Source: Rhododendron vialii (taxonomy: Eukaryota > Streptophyta > Magnoliopsida > Ericales > Ericaceae). From it: a DNA stretch of 64,000 nt. The number at the start of each line of letters is the position of its first letter. Position 1 is the stretch's first letter. The stretch covers positions 5,106,501-5,170,500 of the forward strand of contig NC_080559.1 of the NCBI RefSeq assembly GCF_030253575.1, written 5' to 3'. Below are positions 1 through 11,845 of this stretch, one piece after another. Under the pieces are notes generated by a model. The model did no database searches. It was not told where the DNA came from and worked only from the letters and a program-made list of their open reading frames with translations. Made by a program: the position numbers and the translations under genes.

Positions 1-3000
1 AAAAGAGGGGGAGTTGATTCAAGAGAAGTTTGAAGTGAAAAAGCTAGCGAACTTTCTCAAACAGGTCATATAGTGGTGCATAAAAATTTACATTCATTTC
101 TTCTTCTTCCTTTAAAGCGAGACACATCTTCTTCTTTAGCTTCTTCCTTTTATCAACTTCTTCTTCTTCTTCCTTTAAAATGAGACACACACATCTTCTT
201 CTTCTTTAGCTTCTTCCTTTTATCAACTTTCCAGTTAAGCCAGTGTAGTGCATTCTTCAAGTTTCAATTAATAGGGCTTTAACTGATGCAAGAATTAAAT
301 AACTAAGCTTCCAGCTTTATTATCCAGTTTGATAATTGAAGTCCATCTATATTTTCTTTTTCCATTTGTCCTGTTTTTGTGCTAATGGAAAAACCCAATC
401 TCTTCTTTCTTTACAGGCTTCAGAAGATGCTAAGAAATTAGTTAGCCAAGAAAGGTCCTTCGCTTGTGCTGAAATTGAGAGTGCAAGAGCGGTAGTGCAA
501 AGATTTGGAGAGGCTCTTGAGGAAGAAGAAAGAATTTCCCAAACCTCAGGAAAGCAGGTAAAAATTGAGTTGTTTGATCTCTGTCTCTGTGAGTGTGTGT
601 GTGTGTGTGTGTGTGTAAAAGGTATGCATACTTTAGCAAATGTGATAAGTAAGTTCCCAAGTATGATCTCTCTCGATGTGGTTCTCTATTTCCTAAACAG
701 AGAACAAACCACAGTACTAGTAAACAGAACCGGACCACCTGGTTTGGACTGAATTTGTGGTTAATTTAAACCTGTCATTCCTGCTACGGTTCTCCTTTTA
801 AACAACAAGGCATATCTCATCAGCTAGTGATTCTTCTCTCATTTTTCTAGAGTTGCAATGTTTTGTTATTTTGTTAGGCAGTGATCTGATCCTTAAGCAT
901 GGCTACTTCGAGTGATGATTATAAGATTCAGAGATGAATAGATGACTACATTATGGTTTACGCTGACAGCTTATCTGCACAAATTCCAATATCCCTTTTC
1001 ATACGTAGATTCTGCAGTTAATCTTTACTCTTTAGCACTTATTTAGATCTGGAAATACTAACAAGTAAAAAATGATCAGCGCAGTCATGTTTTTGGTGCA
1101 TCTTTGGAAAGTTTTTGATTGATTCTGCTGTGTTGTAATGGAATTTGATTCTGACTTGATAAATAGTCCTATCAACTGTTTCTTGTTGAATTTATATGTA
1201 TAGTTGTACAATTGCTGCTGTTTAGTAGGTTTGTACTAAATGAATTGCTGATAAGGAGTTACTTAGTACTCCATATGAGTCATGGTCACAGATATTATCG
1301 ACGTAAATGACCGTACAAGTACAAATGTTTCTTCTATAAATGAGCATCAATTTGTACCTAATAATTTACTATATAAAAGAGATGCTTAAAGTCTCTTGAG
1401 CCCTGGGAGGCTTCACTAAATGATTCGCACTGATACTTGCATTGATCACATGTTTGGCCTTGTAAGTGGTGTTGAATGTGGCAGTGGTTCATGTTAGATG
1501 TTATGTTTAATAAGGTAATTCCTGATGTTTACTTGGTTGCGCAATATACCTGTTCCTTACTGTTGTTTGTCCAATATTGATAGGAACTAGAGAAACTCCT
1601 GGAGGAGGTTCAAGAATCTAGAAGAATAAAATTGTTGCATCAGCCCAGCAAGGTGTGTTGAACTGAGTCCTTTGCCATTTTTCTGTCTAGGTTGACATGA
1701 TTTTATCACTCACCCTTTGTTATTGCTGGATCCACAACCAAGTGAATTCTCCATCAAAATATTCACCTCATATGGCTCCTCCAATTCTGTCAAAGTAGAT
1801 ACATGGTTTGATATGGTGCATTTGTGGCTCCATGAAATGTTTGTCAGTGCTGAGCACTTCAAATATCTGAACTGTTGGGTTTCATGATAAACTCTAGAGT
1901 TTATTGATGTGGCTTGTGCTTCTTTGTTTTTCCTTCTTAAGCTTGCTGAATATCATCTTTAAAGCATCCACCTCAAAACCAATTGGCAAAGAGTGGAGAG
2001 GCCGCCCAGGCTCATATACTAGTTTTGGAGGAGATAATTAACTAATGTGGGACAAACTCCAATATCATCTAGCAACTTTTTTGCGCTTTCTGCAGTTGTA
2101 TGATCTATAGTTTGCGAAGTGCTAAGCAATTATCTTTGCACAATCATGACTTATTTTCCTGCATCATGCTTATGAATCACTTTTTGTTTTTTCTGTATAC
2201 ACAGGAAATCCACTTTTTGTGTTGAATTTGCGGAAATGTGGTATGTTTTGTAGGTGATTGACATGGAACACGAGCTCCAAGCTCTACGGATTCAAATTCG
2301 AGAGAAGTCAATAATATCGGTTAAGCTTCAAAGAGAGGTTTGTGACTGTTTGATCTATCTCCCTAATATTCCTGTAAAGCGTAAACTGAATTTTACTGGC
2401 TTTTAAAAGGAAGTTCGCACAATGAAACACTCCATATGGTTTTTGGAAGTTGTTTTAATGAAGTAGGATACGGAAACCAAAGTGTCCATACATTGAGCAC
2501 GTTGCGTATCATGGGAAGAAATACTAGCTGTCGTTGTGTTTCATGTCACATATAGTTCCTATATTGTTAAAAGAAACTGTAAAATAATTTCTATACCTGG
2601 ATTTTGATCTCTTTGGTCTGTTGCTCATCATACGTCACCTTGTGAAAGCATTTGTCAAATTTTATTCTATAAATGTTTCGCACTTTTCAGATTTCATTCT
2701 ATAAATGTCTTGGGTGGATTGATTTCTCAAAAATCTTCCTTTAAATTTGTGTAAAGCATAACTGAATTGTGGTGAAGAATTAGCGTCCTCCAACAATTGA
2801 AATTGTTTTGAAAACTAGTCTTTGCTATTATTGTTGGTTTGCCATAGTGCTATAAATTTACAATATAAGGTATAGAGTTCATACTGAGTAAATACCTTCT
2901 CTGCTCAAGCAAGAGAACATTGATGCATGGAAACGGATTTCGGTTCCTAGTTATCAATTTCATTGTTTATTGGCTCTAGGGATTTGAAGTTAAAAAACAC

Positions 3001-6000
3001 ATAGGAAGAAACTAGTTTAAGAGAAGGAAATAATTTTTTGAATAAGTTAGGATAACTTGCAATTTTCTGTTGACGTGGCCATAGTTTGCTATTTTTTTTT
3101 ATGATTCCCTGGGATTTTATTCTATAGATTTTTCCATTTTTTATTTGTTTATTAAGTATTTCTGTGCAATATGAAAGCATAGGAGATTTGTTTTTCTAAA
3201 TCTATCACATTTTGCATTTATCTTAACCTTTGCAGCTGGCAATGAGCAAAAGGGCCCAGGAGAACCAATCCTGTTTATATGAGTTAGGTGGTTGTGAATC
3301 TTTAGGTTCATCTTTGCAAGTCCAACCTTGCTCAGATGAAGCTCAAGAACTTTCAAAATGTTCGGTTCAGTGGTATCGTATACCGACTGAAGGTAGCAGA
3401 AGGGAAATTATTTCAGGTATCCATTTGATCATCCTGAGTATGTGATGAGCTTACTAAGCTTAATTTGACAACTAGTAAATTATGCAGCTTTTGTGGAAAT
3501 ATCATATTTTCCAGCTTGGTGTTATCTTTTTTGGTGTGAAGTGCAGTAATATTAAATTGTATAATCATCTCTTGTTCAAAACAAGAACTTCATACATGCG
3601 TAAATATACAACCCCTACCCATGTGTGATGCATGTGAATAAAAAAATTCGTGTACAAAATCTGGTCCATATGTTGACGAGCTTGGTTGTAAAATCTGGGC
3701 TACTTGATCCCAGAGGCTTTGCACTTCACAGGGTAGTGCTATAGTGCCAATGAAACCCAAGCATGTAGTTAGGCCTTGATTCCAACTTAGGCTGGCATAG
3801 TGCATTAGCCATTGGGTTATCATGGGATGGGGACACTGTGGGCTGCATCATTGGGATAAAAGGGAATTACATTGGTGTCCTTGAAATGATAATTGATGAA
3901 ATAAAACTCCGTAGTAACAGCACTGAGCTCAAATTTTGCACCAGCAGTCCCTATGTAACTGTATCTTGGTGAAACTTGATTAGAAGTGCCCGAGTGAATG
4001 GACATGGAGACATGGAGAATACACTCAAGTGGAGGATATGCTTAGGCAGAGCGTAATGCTCAAATGGCAAGCTATGCTTGGCTGACCTGCCTGACCCTTT
4101 TGTCCTGAGGATATATCCTTGGTTGTAAGGAGTGTCCCCTTTTTGGTGTTCGAGAATTTTGCAATTAATAACCAGTAGGCTGATACCCGGCATTTTCACA
4201 TGAGTTTTACCTGTCATCCTTTTCTGCCCCTTAAAGCCTATCAATTGATAAATTTTATCCTATCCTCCAAATTCATTGGGTACGTTGCTGTGGAGTATGA
4301 TGTCTCTGTGTGACTTCTCACATTGAGTGGATCTACGTCCTTCATAGTTTTAGTTTCCTTCCGCTTAATCAAGTTGGATGTCTGTGATGTTTCAGTTATG
4401 TGGCTGTTTTAGATTTTTATAAAAGGTAAATGCTATGTCAATTAAGAGAATCAGGCAATGCAAGTCAAGTGACCGCATACCTATGCCTCTTCTTAAAATA
4501 TGTAGTGCTCATCTCTGTGCAATATTGTTAACTAAACATCGTACTAGTATTTGATTCCTTGTACGAGCTTGGTCTGTCGTATCGGTGTTGTGTATATTGC
4601 TCATCAATTCAGGCAAATAATTGTTATGTCTAGAAAAGAATGGTAACTTGAGACCAGTATTTTGACATAATGTGGATATTCTGTAGGCGTTGGAGAACCC
4701 TTTATCTGTTAAACTGTTTTTGTACGATGTGTCTTTATAGCTTCACTCATAATAACTTTTTGAACTCCAGTGCATATTATGGATAATATGTGCTCGCATG
4801 TTGCTCTTTTCCACTCTATGGGGTACAATACATACTATAACTGTACTATGCACATTTTCAGGTGCCAACAGACCAATTTATGCACCAGAGCCTTTTGATG
4901 TTGGACGCTTCTTGGAAGTTGATGTCTTCTCAACTGGCCAAAAGGTTGTTGTGATAACTGCCAATCCCATTGGTCCAGGTCCGTACCATTATATATGATA
5001 TGTAACTATAAACTTCACCTGTTGAGATGTAATCTTCGATATCCCTTTTGTTCCCCCCTTTCTCATCTTTTGAGCTAAAACTAGCATCATATTCTATCTA
5101 ATTATAGTTTCATCCCCGTTTCAAAGCAGGAAAAAATGTTGAATACTAATCTATTAAGTTGTTTGTTACAGCTGCTGGATTGGCCAGTTATGTGGAGACG
5201 CTTTTGAGGAAACCCAACAGTGAATTTAATGTATGCTGCCTTTTTCTTTGCTAGTTTTCTGTTGTTTCTGTTGTTGCCAAACCATATCTATCATGGCTCC
5301 TGACCTACAATGTCACACTTTGTATTGAAAAGATAACGTCTTCAGACGGAATGCATCTTTTCAGTTATTTTCTGTCTGGCTAGTTTAGGTATTTGTTCTC
5401 ACGTCACAAAGTTAGCACGCTTGGATCAGATTGTTATGTTTCCATTCAACATCTTGCAGTTTGCCTGTTGAACAAAACTTGAACCTGGGAGGCTTTCAAA
5501 TCTTATTGTTGCATTCAATTAATAGGGTGTCTAATACTTTTTGACACGAAGTGCAAGGCTCATGTCTCTTGGCTTTTATCCATATCACAAACTTGAGCCA
5601 TTTGGTAATATCTATGTACGTTGATTAATAATTTAGAAGTTAAAGACATGCGACAGCTGAGAAACTCTGATTCTTTGTTTAAATAGGAAAAAAAAGAAAG
5701 GAGATATAGACAGTGCGACTACTGAAACTTTACTCCCAGGATTGGTCATTTTGCAATGGCACATCTGATTGGTTCCTTGTACTGTTCAGATGTTTTGTTC
5801 TTACATTTGGTGTTCTGCAGGTTACTATTTCTCAGATGAACGGACAAAATTATTCATCACGTGCTGTGCACTTGTTTCATGTTGGGAAAATGAGGATGAA
5901 ACTTTGTAGAGGATGGATTACAAAGGCTAGGGACTCATATTCGGTAACGATGCAGGTATCTGTCTGAGCATCTTTTTTTTCTGAAAAGATGCCTGGAGAA

Positions 6001-7620
6001 TCATCAGACATTACTTGAATTTGGTTTTACTATACACAACTCGAAACTATATCTCTATTTTACTCTCCTATAAGAGGAAAGTTTTAAGATCGATGGCACT
6101 TGGTATTCCTTACTTTGTACGTGATTCCTTTAAACATTCAGAAACTGGGAAAAAAATAAGAAGTGGAAGACAAAGTGAAGCCATGTGCAATATGTATTGT
6201 TAAAGCTTGTCTCACATGGGTTAATTATGAACTCCAAAACTTGCGCATAGCTTAGGCAGTCTCTCAACCCATTGCCTATAACCAATTGGTTTTGAGTTGG
6301 TCCAGTTGGATGTTTTAGCATGGTATCAGAGCAACGCTTTTTGAGACTTTTGGACAAGACTCTCCTTTTCCCCGAATCGAAGTTTTACCGAGTTTACCTG
6401 CTTAAAAAAGGCTCTCTTTTTTTTGGTCATCCAATCTATGTAGTATAAAAATGAAGGATGGTGGTAAAATAAGTTGATAGAGAAAGCAGTTTATTCTCAG
6501 GTTAGAGTTACTGACATTGCCATCAGTTCAACATATCATACTCATCATATGCAACATAGAATGTATATCTTTTAATTGAATCTAGGTTCCTTCATTTAGT
6601 AGCCTTTGTTTTCTTTTTGAGCCTAAGAGATAATCTCTCTCCTTTAGCTTTGGATATGTATGTCTGTGGACAAGCATTCTTACTTAACTCATTGTTACCT
6701 CCAGCTATGTGGTTTTCGAGGTGGTGGTAATTCGGCAGCTAAGTCATTGTTTTGGCAAGCAAGGAAAGGACAATCCTTTGTACTTGTATTTGAAACAGAG
6801 AGAGAAAGAAATGCGGCCATTATGCTTGCGAGGAGATATGCTCTTGACTGCAATGTATGTAGCTTTTGCTTGCTTTCTTCTGTATCTTATACCGTTTCTG
6901 GCTCCCCTCCTGGAAAAAATGTGATAAATGTGGTTCAAAGCGTTTCATATTTCGTATGAAGCCCAGAATATATTTAGCAACTTTCTTTTTATTTAGAACT
7001 TCATGAATAATATCGAAGTACAAGAAACTAAGAACCAAAAGAGGAAAACGCAAAGCACAAACAAAAACCAAACAAAATAAAGAGCGGCTTTAAGGACAAG
7101 GCAGGCTTCAGCCACATCCAAAGGAAGGGATTGTATGCAAGGAAAGGATTGAATTCCCCAGCATGAATTTTCCAATAAGAGGGACATGACGAGCTGTAGT
7201 GATAGCCTGGAAAACCAAAGCAAAGATTACCTGCAGGACATATACTAGTAGACAAACAGGGAATAAACTCAGAGTACTGGTGGAGAATCCATTGTTGTAG
7301 GGCTCGGACTAAATTTGGATAACTGCAACTATCTTCAAATTGTATGTACTCGTTTGCTTTTGTTCCAAGCACAACCTTGATGAGGTTGTCATCCTTTTCA
7401 CAAACTTCTGGCATCCTTGTTTGATACCATTAGCTAACATTAGTGGTAGTGCTTTGTATATTTCGTTTTCCTCTTAGATAAAGGGTAAACAAATGATAGA
7501 AGTACTATGCTCAAACACAAAAGCCCGTTTTGAGAAGGGACCTCTATGTTAGGTTCTAACGCGCATTCTTCTAAATGGCAGGTTGTACTTGCCGGGCCAG
7601 ATGATCAAGCCTTCATCTAA
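1..7620 (+). CDS. Stomatal closure-related actin-binding protein (SCAB family), 5'-truncated by the window edge
   Basis: Plant-specific actin-filament binding, bundling and stabilising protein (family knowledge: SCAB1 controls actin rearrangement in stomatal closure). Exons read by eye: 1-64, 417-557, 1584-1652, 2254-2337, 3236-3416, 4862-4978, 5172-5230, 5821-5955, 6705-6854, 7582-7620. All junctions are GT-AG and keep one frame, giving 345 visible residues; the Arabidopsis protein is about 496, so roughly the first 150 lie outside. The first four exons encode heptad-rich coiled coil (ASEDAKKLV, ELEKLLEEVQESRR, MEHELQALR). Then follow an Ig-like region (CSVQWYRIP ... GANRPIYAPEPFDVGR) and the C-terminal PH-like region (FVLVFETERERNAAIMLARR), ending in VVLAGPDDQAFI and TAA. 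Introns 2 and 8 carry TRIM LTR copies. SCAB1 versus SCAB3-type cannot be settled without the N-terminus. Confidence 0.9.
111..234 (+). repeat. Pyrimidine-rich tandem duplication in a SCAB intron
   Basis: A segment of about 60 bp (cttctttagcttcttccttt followed by tatcaact) occurs twice in tandem inside the intron at 65-416. It is a CTT-rich low-complexity stretch with no coding content. Confidence 0.6.
594..616 (+). repeat. (GT)n microsatellite
   Basis: About eleven GT dinucleotides just after the donor at 557/558 in a SCAB intron. Confidence 0.9.
1958..2072 (-). mobile_element. Degenerate TRIM LTR (same family as 51010-51252)
   Basis: Read on the minus strand, this intronic segment matches the TRIM LTR of the copy at 51010-51117. 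Shared blocks on the plus strand include ctcaaaaccaattggcaa, gagtggagaggccgcccagg, and taatgtgggacaaactcc. No primer-binding site is attached and the ends are eroded, so it is a solo or broken LTR. Confidence 0.75.
6198..6332 (+). mobile_element. TRIM LTR plus primer-binding site, incomplete element
   Basis: Starts TGTTAAAGC and ends TTAGCA at 6320, followed directly by tggtatcagagc (6321-6332), the initiator-tRNA-Met primer-binding site used by many plant LTR elements. The body carries the family blocks aaccaattggttttgagttg and ctcacatgggttaattat. No second LTR was found downstream, so the element is truncated. It lies in the SCAB intron 5956-6704. Confidence 0.8.
6960..7581. other. Last SCAB intron, possible repeat-derived open frame
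   Basis: The intron 6855-7581 holds an uninterrupted minus-strand frame of 128 codons (7028-7414) starting MPEVCEKDDNLIKVV. I do not recognise it. Its hydrophobic, Phe/Cys-rich C-terminal half looks like read-through of non-coding or repeat DNA. It is recorded because it is long for an intron, not because a function can be assigned. Confidence 0.25.
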
Positions 7621-9410
7621 ACCTGACTGATTTGTGAGTCCTCAACTAATGTGTGCATAATTGTTTTGTTTTTTTCCCGAGTGTGAGTGTTCCATTTCTT
7701 GTGTGTTTTGATGATTAACAGTGCCTTCACTTTTGTAATTTCTTTTTTGTTTTTTGGGGGTTCCTTTCTAATCTGGTTATGCCTTTGTAGGCGGTGTTTT
7801 TATTTGCCTAATCATGGGTTGTAACAAGTTTTTCCCTGTCATAGCTGTATGGTTTACTTGCACACATTTGTGTATTACACTCAGATTAATACTCTCCAAA
7901 TTGGGAAATGATTTGAAGTGGAATTATGGTTTCAAAATTTTCGATTGTGGAACATAAATTGGAAGCAACATTAAGCATTTGTGAGTTGTGTCTATAACGC
8001 AGAGTAATGCTGCTAACTCTATTATTGATTTCAAGTCACGAAGCCTGTCGTGTATTGAAGTGTATACGAGTAAGTCATAGTTGTTAGGTCTGTCGATGAT
8101 ATCCCTGCCCAAATTGGAGATCGCATATGGACATTTCCGGAGGACACAGAAACCTGAAAATGCGTGGAAATTATGGTGTGTTGATTGGGAGGGAAATGCA
8201 TCCCAACATTTCCTGAGAATACAAGTTATACAACTGAAGAGATTGCAATGTTCTTGAGGGAAGAATGGCAGGTTTCCGTGAATAAGATAGGATTCGAGAT
8301 TCGCTACTGAATTTCGTGGGGTGCCCGGCTTCAATGGGTACATGAGCAAAAATTGTAGAGGTATAACAGTAGTTCTATAACTTGTACAAGCTTGTCATTC
8401 TTGCTGGACTTGTCTCTAAGCATCTGTAGACTTGAACCGAATTAGTGAATACCTTCTCTTTCACATGCTCTGTTTAGGGTTGCAAACGAGCCGAGTTGAG
8501 CCAAGCTTTGATTATATCGATTGGATTGCTGAACAATAAACATGATAGGCTATACCCAAAAAGGGTTTACCAGGAAAGTTAATGCTCACGACTAATTTTA
8601 AGCAAACAAAATAAGGACGCCAAACGAACCCTTATGTCTAATATTTCGATCCTTTTCCATTTCTTACTATAATTGTAGTATTTGCGGCCGTTTAGTTAGA
8701 CTTTTCGGAGATTGTTTGGTTGACTACTTATTCGCTTTTCTCTTTGATTAGACTAATGAAGAAAAGAAGAGTAAGCACAACGCTTCATCAATTAGATTAA
8801 ATTAAGGACTTTTGGTTTCTCTAAAGTCTATATTAAGAACTTGAGGAACTTGTAGAGCCCGCCACTGAGTTTTCAAATCAATAATTGGGACCATTTATTC
8901 TGTTGATCTTGATGTGTAGAATATTCATGTATCAGTTTGATGGGATATCGTTATCTATTCTATATTGAATCAAATGTCCTTAGAAAAATGTTATGTAAAA
9001 AATTCCAATTGTCTATTTTATACAACACAGATATGGCATAACGTGATATATTATCATTATCCAATCAAAATGATGTTTCGCTTGAATGATCTACTTGTAT
9101 GACTCTACAAAATGATCGACTTGGATTATTAAAATGAGACCTGTGGTAGACTCCACGTACCCATCAAATTGCCACATGTCCATGTCATTCAAGTCCTTAA
9201 TAAAATAAGAAAATGATTTGCCAACGGACCTTAAGACCAAAAATTTTCAAAATATGACTTTTGCACTCCATTTTTTCATACGTAATTATTATTATTTTAT
9301 AAGAACTAAGGAAAGGGGAGTGCAAAATTACCCATAATTTTCCATTTGGTGTAATTTATTTTTATTTTTAAATATATTTTCTAACCATCTCAAGTCCCTA
9401 CGCAAAGGGC
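7621..9410. other. SCAB 3' flank and intergenic DNA
   Basis: The SCAB 3' UTR presumably covers the first few hundred bases. A 141-codon minus frame at 7924-8349 has no recognisable domain and is treated as chance. From 8475 a terminal sequence of the GAGCCGAG-type hAT-like MITE family appears (tagggttgcaaacgagccga), without a matching second end. Nothing else coding is seen. Confidence 0.6.
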
Positions 9411-9418
9411 TAAAACAA

Positions 9419-9732
9419 GGGCGCCGCTATTTGCAGCCCTTTATTTTCTCCCATAGCCCGTTAAAAATTTTCAATTATATTCGACAGTTAGTTACCAAAA
9501 TTGAGATATATTTTCAACATCCAATTACAGAAATATAATATTTTTTTCAACAACTATTTACCGAAAATGTATGTTCGGCAGTTGTTTACCTAAAGTTGAA
9601 CATATTTTCGACATGTAGTTACCGAAATATAATCTTGTTTTCAACAACTATTTACCGAAATATTATTTATGATTTTCAACAACCATTTACCGAAATGTAA
9701 TGGGCTATGGGAGAAAATAAAGGGCAGCGCCC
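9419..9732. mobile_element. MITE with internal tandem repeats (hAT-like, 8-bp TSD)
   Basis: Terminal inverted repeats pair the left end (gggcgccgc ... gccctttattttctcccata) with the right end (tatgggagaaaataaagggc ... gcgccc). A perfect 8-bp target-site duplication, taaaacaa, lies at 9411-9418 and 9733-9740. The interior consists of about seven diverged units of 30-33 bp built around caactatttaccgaaat. An 8-bp duplication favours the hAT superfamily; a 9-bp Mutator-type duplication is less well supported. Confidence 0.85.
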
Positions 9733-9740
9733 TAAAACAA

Positions 9741-10341
9741 TTCTACCTGTCCTTAATTATCCTTCGAGTAAGTAATACCAAAACCCATTCCACGTGTCGC
9801 TTCTTCAAAGAGGGAGCACTAAATTTCCATACAGAGGACTGTGCAACACAGCCCAACACCACAGTTTCCACTTTACAGATGGGCGCAACGGTAACTTTCT
9901 AAGGGAGCGCAACGGGTAACGGAAAATTATTCAATGCCCCTCGGGTACCATCAAGTGGTGCTCCAAACTATTCCTCTATCACACCGTGCCGAAGAGTTGT
10001 GAAACCCTAAAACAAACAAGGCATTTGTGTAAGCTCCATTACATATTTGTGTGATTTCTACCACAAAATTTGTGGAGCTCATATAAATGTGGACCCCAAC
10101 ACTAAATTATTTTTAAATTTATTTTTTCTTTTAGTACCGGACAATTACTGGACTATTTTTTATTTTTATTTTTAATAGATGTGTACATTATACTTATAAG
10201 TTTCTTTTATGTGAGAAAATAACACTAATACATATAAATCCAAACGGTACCCAGTATCTCACCGATACCAATAACGATACGTACCAAACTAGTAGAAAAA
10301 TTGATACTCTAACTAATACGGTATTCAATACCTTAACGTTC
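9741..10341. other. Intergenic DNA upstream of the cyclin gene
   Basis: No gene seen. AT-rich after about 10080. It contains an ACGTG-core motif in ccacgtgtcgc near 9791. Confidence 0.5.
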
Positions 10342-10700
10342 TTTTGGACTTAATTCAAACTTAACTTAAATCTGAAAATTCTTCTTATTTGAATTTTTTT
10401 TTGCATTTGTCAGTTTTGCTTTAAATTTTTATAGGGTATTGATTTGTCTCGACAAGAGAAATCGAAAAAATAAATTTTTTTTTTACTTTTACCCAAGTAT
10501 TTTGAGAAATAAATGATATTTTTGCGCTAAAAATGGTTATTTCTCAAAATACTTGGGTAAAAAAAATATTATTTTTCCGATTCCTCTCGTCGAGACGAAT
10601 CAATAACTCACAAAAGTTTGATGCAAAATTAATAAATGAAAAAAAAATTCAAATAAAGACAAAAAATTTCAGATTTAAGTTAAGTTTAAATTAATGAGAA
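10342..10700. repeat. Long inverted repeat / foldback MITE
   Basis: Two arms of about 165 bp are inverted copies: the outer part pairs acttaacttaaatctgaaa with tttcagatttaagttaagt, the middle pairs tgatttgtctcgac with gtcgagacgaatca, and the inner part pairs acccaagtattttgagaaat with its complement near 10540. The loop is only about 25 bp. Such a transcript would fold into a near-perfect hairpin. Confidence 0.85.
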
Positions 10701-10823
10701 AAAAAATGCAGGAGTACCCGCGGTGCCGGCATGTGGTGCTAGGGTCACCAAAAAATTACTCGAGCGCAGCGGGTAACAGGTCAGGCGCCTTGTTTGCGTA
10801 ATTGGAAAGTGGAAACCCAATGG

Positions 10824-10885
10824 AAGCCGTTGGATTGGCAAAGCAAATCCAACGGCTGTAATTTGAAAAAGTTTTGACCGTTGGA
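10824..10885. promoter_or_regulatory. Three MSA (mitosis-specific activator) motifs
   Basis: MSA elements bind three-repeat MYB factors and drive G2/M transcription of plant B cyclins. Three AACGG-core copies occur: minus strand at 10824-10834 (TCCAACGGCTT), plus strand at 10848-10858 (TCCAACGGCTG), and minus strand at 10875-10885 (TCCAACGGTCA, a full match to YCYAACGGYYA). They lie 180-240 bp before the cyclin start codon, as expected for a proximal promoter. Confidence 0.85.
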
Positions 10886-10973
10886 GTGTTAAGCGTCGGT
10901 TCCTTCCTCAGCTTCAAAAAGGGGTCTGCTGCCTCCGATTCCTCCTTTCTATACGAGACGTACCAACTCCTAG

Positions 10974-10992
10974 AGAGAGAGAGAGAGAGAGA
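10974..10992 (+). repeat. (GA)n microsatellite in cyclin 5' leader region
   Basis: Nine GA repeats about 75 bp before the cyclin ATG, probably within the 5' UTR. Confidence 0.85.
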
Positions 10993-11064
10993 AGAAGGGG
11001 ATCGCGTATACACCTTTTTGTCGTCTTTGATTTCGAGTTCTTGTGAAGATTCAAGGTTCTGATC

Positions 11065-11345
11065 ATGGCTTCAAGACCCATCGTCCAGCAGCATAACGGA
11101 GGAGGTATTACTCTCTCTCCCCATCTCTCTCTCTCTCTCTCTGAGTTCTGAGTAGTAATCTTGAGGTCTGTATTATTTGGAATCTTAGTTTCAGTAGTAT
11201 GGGTTGTTGAATTCGTTAGATTTCACCATGGGTTATATGGGTTTCCAACAGTCCTTCAAGTTTTCCCTTTTTTGTTTTATGGAGATATATTTGCAGTGTG
11301 TGATATGAAGATGATGCCTTATTTGTTTTCCAAAATTTGAATGTT

Positions 11346-11418
<73 letters not shown>

Positions 11419-11807
11419 TTTCTCTATAATGTAGTACTTAGGTTTGTGATTGTTTTTCCCAAAGTTACGATTTTGATCCTTCTCTTCGTTTCATTGAGAT
11501 GTTGTTTCATTATTCTGGTTTGAATGTTCGTTTCAATCTTTCATCTTTTTCTCGAAGGCTAGTTTGGGTTTTCTTTGTTTCTTGATTTTTCCTGTGTCCC
11601 TTCCTCCCTTGCATATATAAGTTCTGATTCTATACTTTGATATTTGAAACCACGAGTTTCTTGTTGTTCTTAGGAGAGGCCGTTGGTAAACAGAAGAATA
11701 TGGCGGCCGCTGAAGGGAGAAACCGCCGTGCCTTGGGTGATATTGGTAACCTTGTTACTGCTCGCGGAATCGACGCCAAGCAGATCACCCGCCCCGTTAC
11801 TAGGTAC

Positions 11808-11845
<38 letters not shown>

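Noticed and set aside
7924..8349. 141-codon minus-strand frame downstream of SCAB
   Set aside because: No recognisable domain, no splice or promoter context, composition typical of chance frames; probably antisense of the SCAB 3' flank.
11349..11415. Coding poly-Leu/Ser frame
   Set aside because: Created by the (CT)n microsatellite inside cyclin intron 1.
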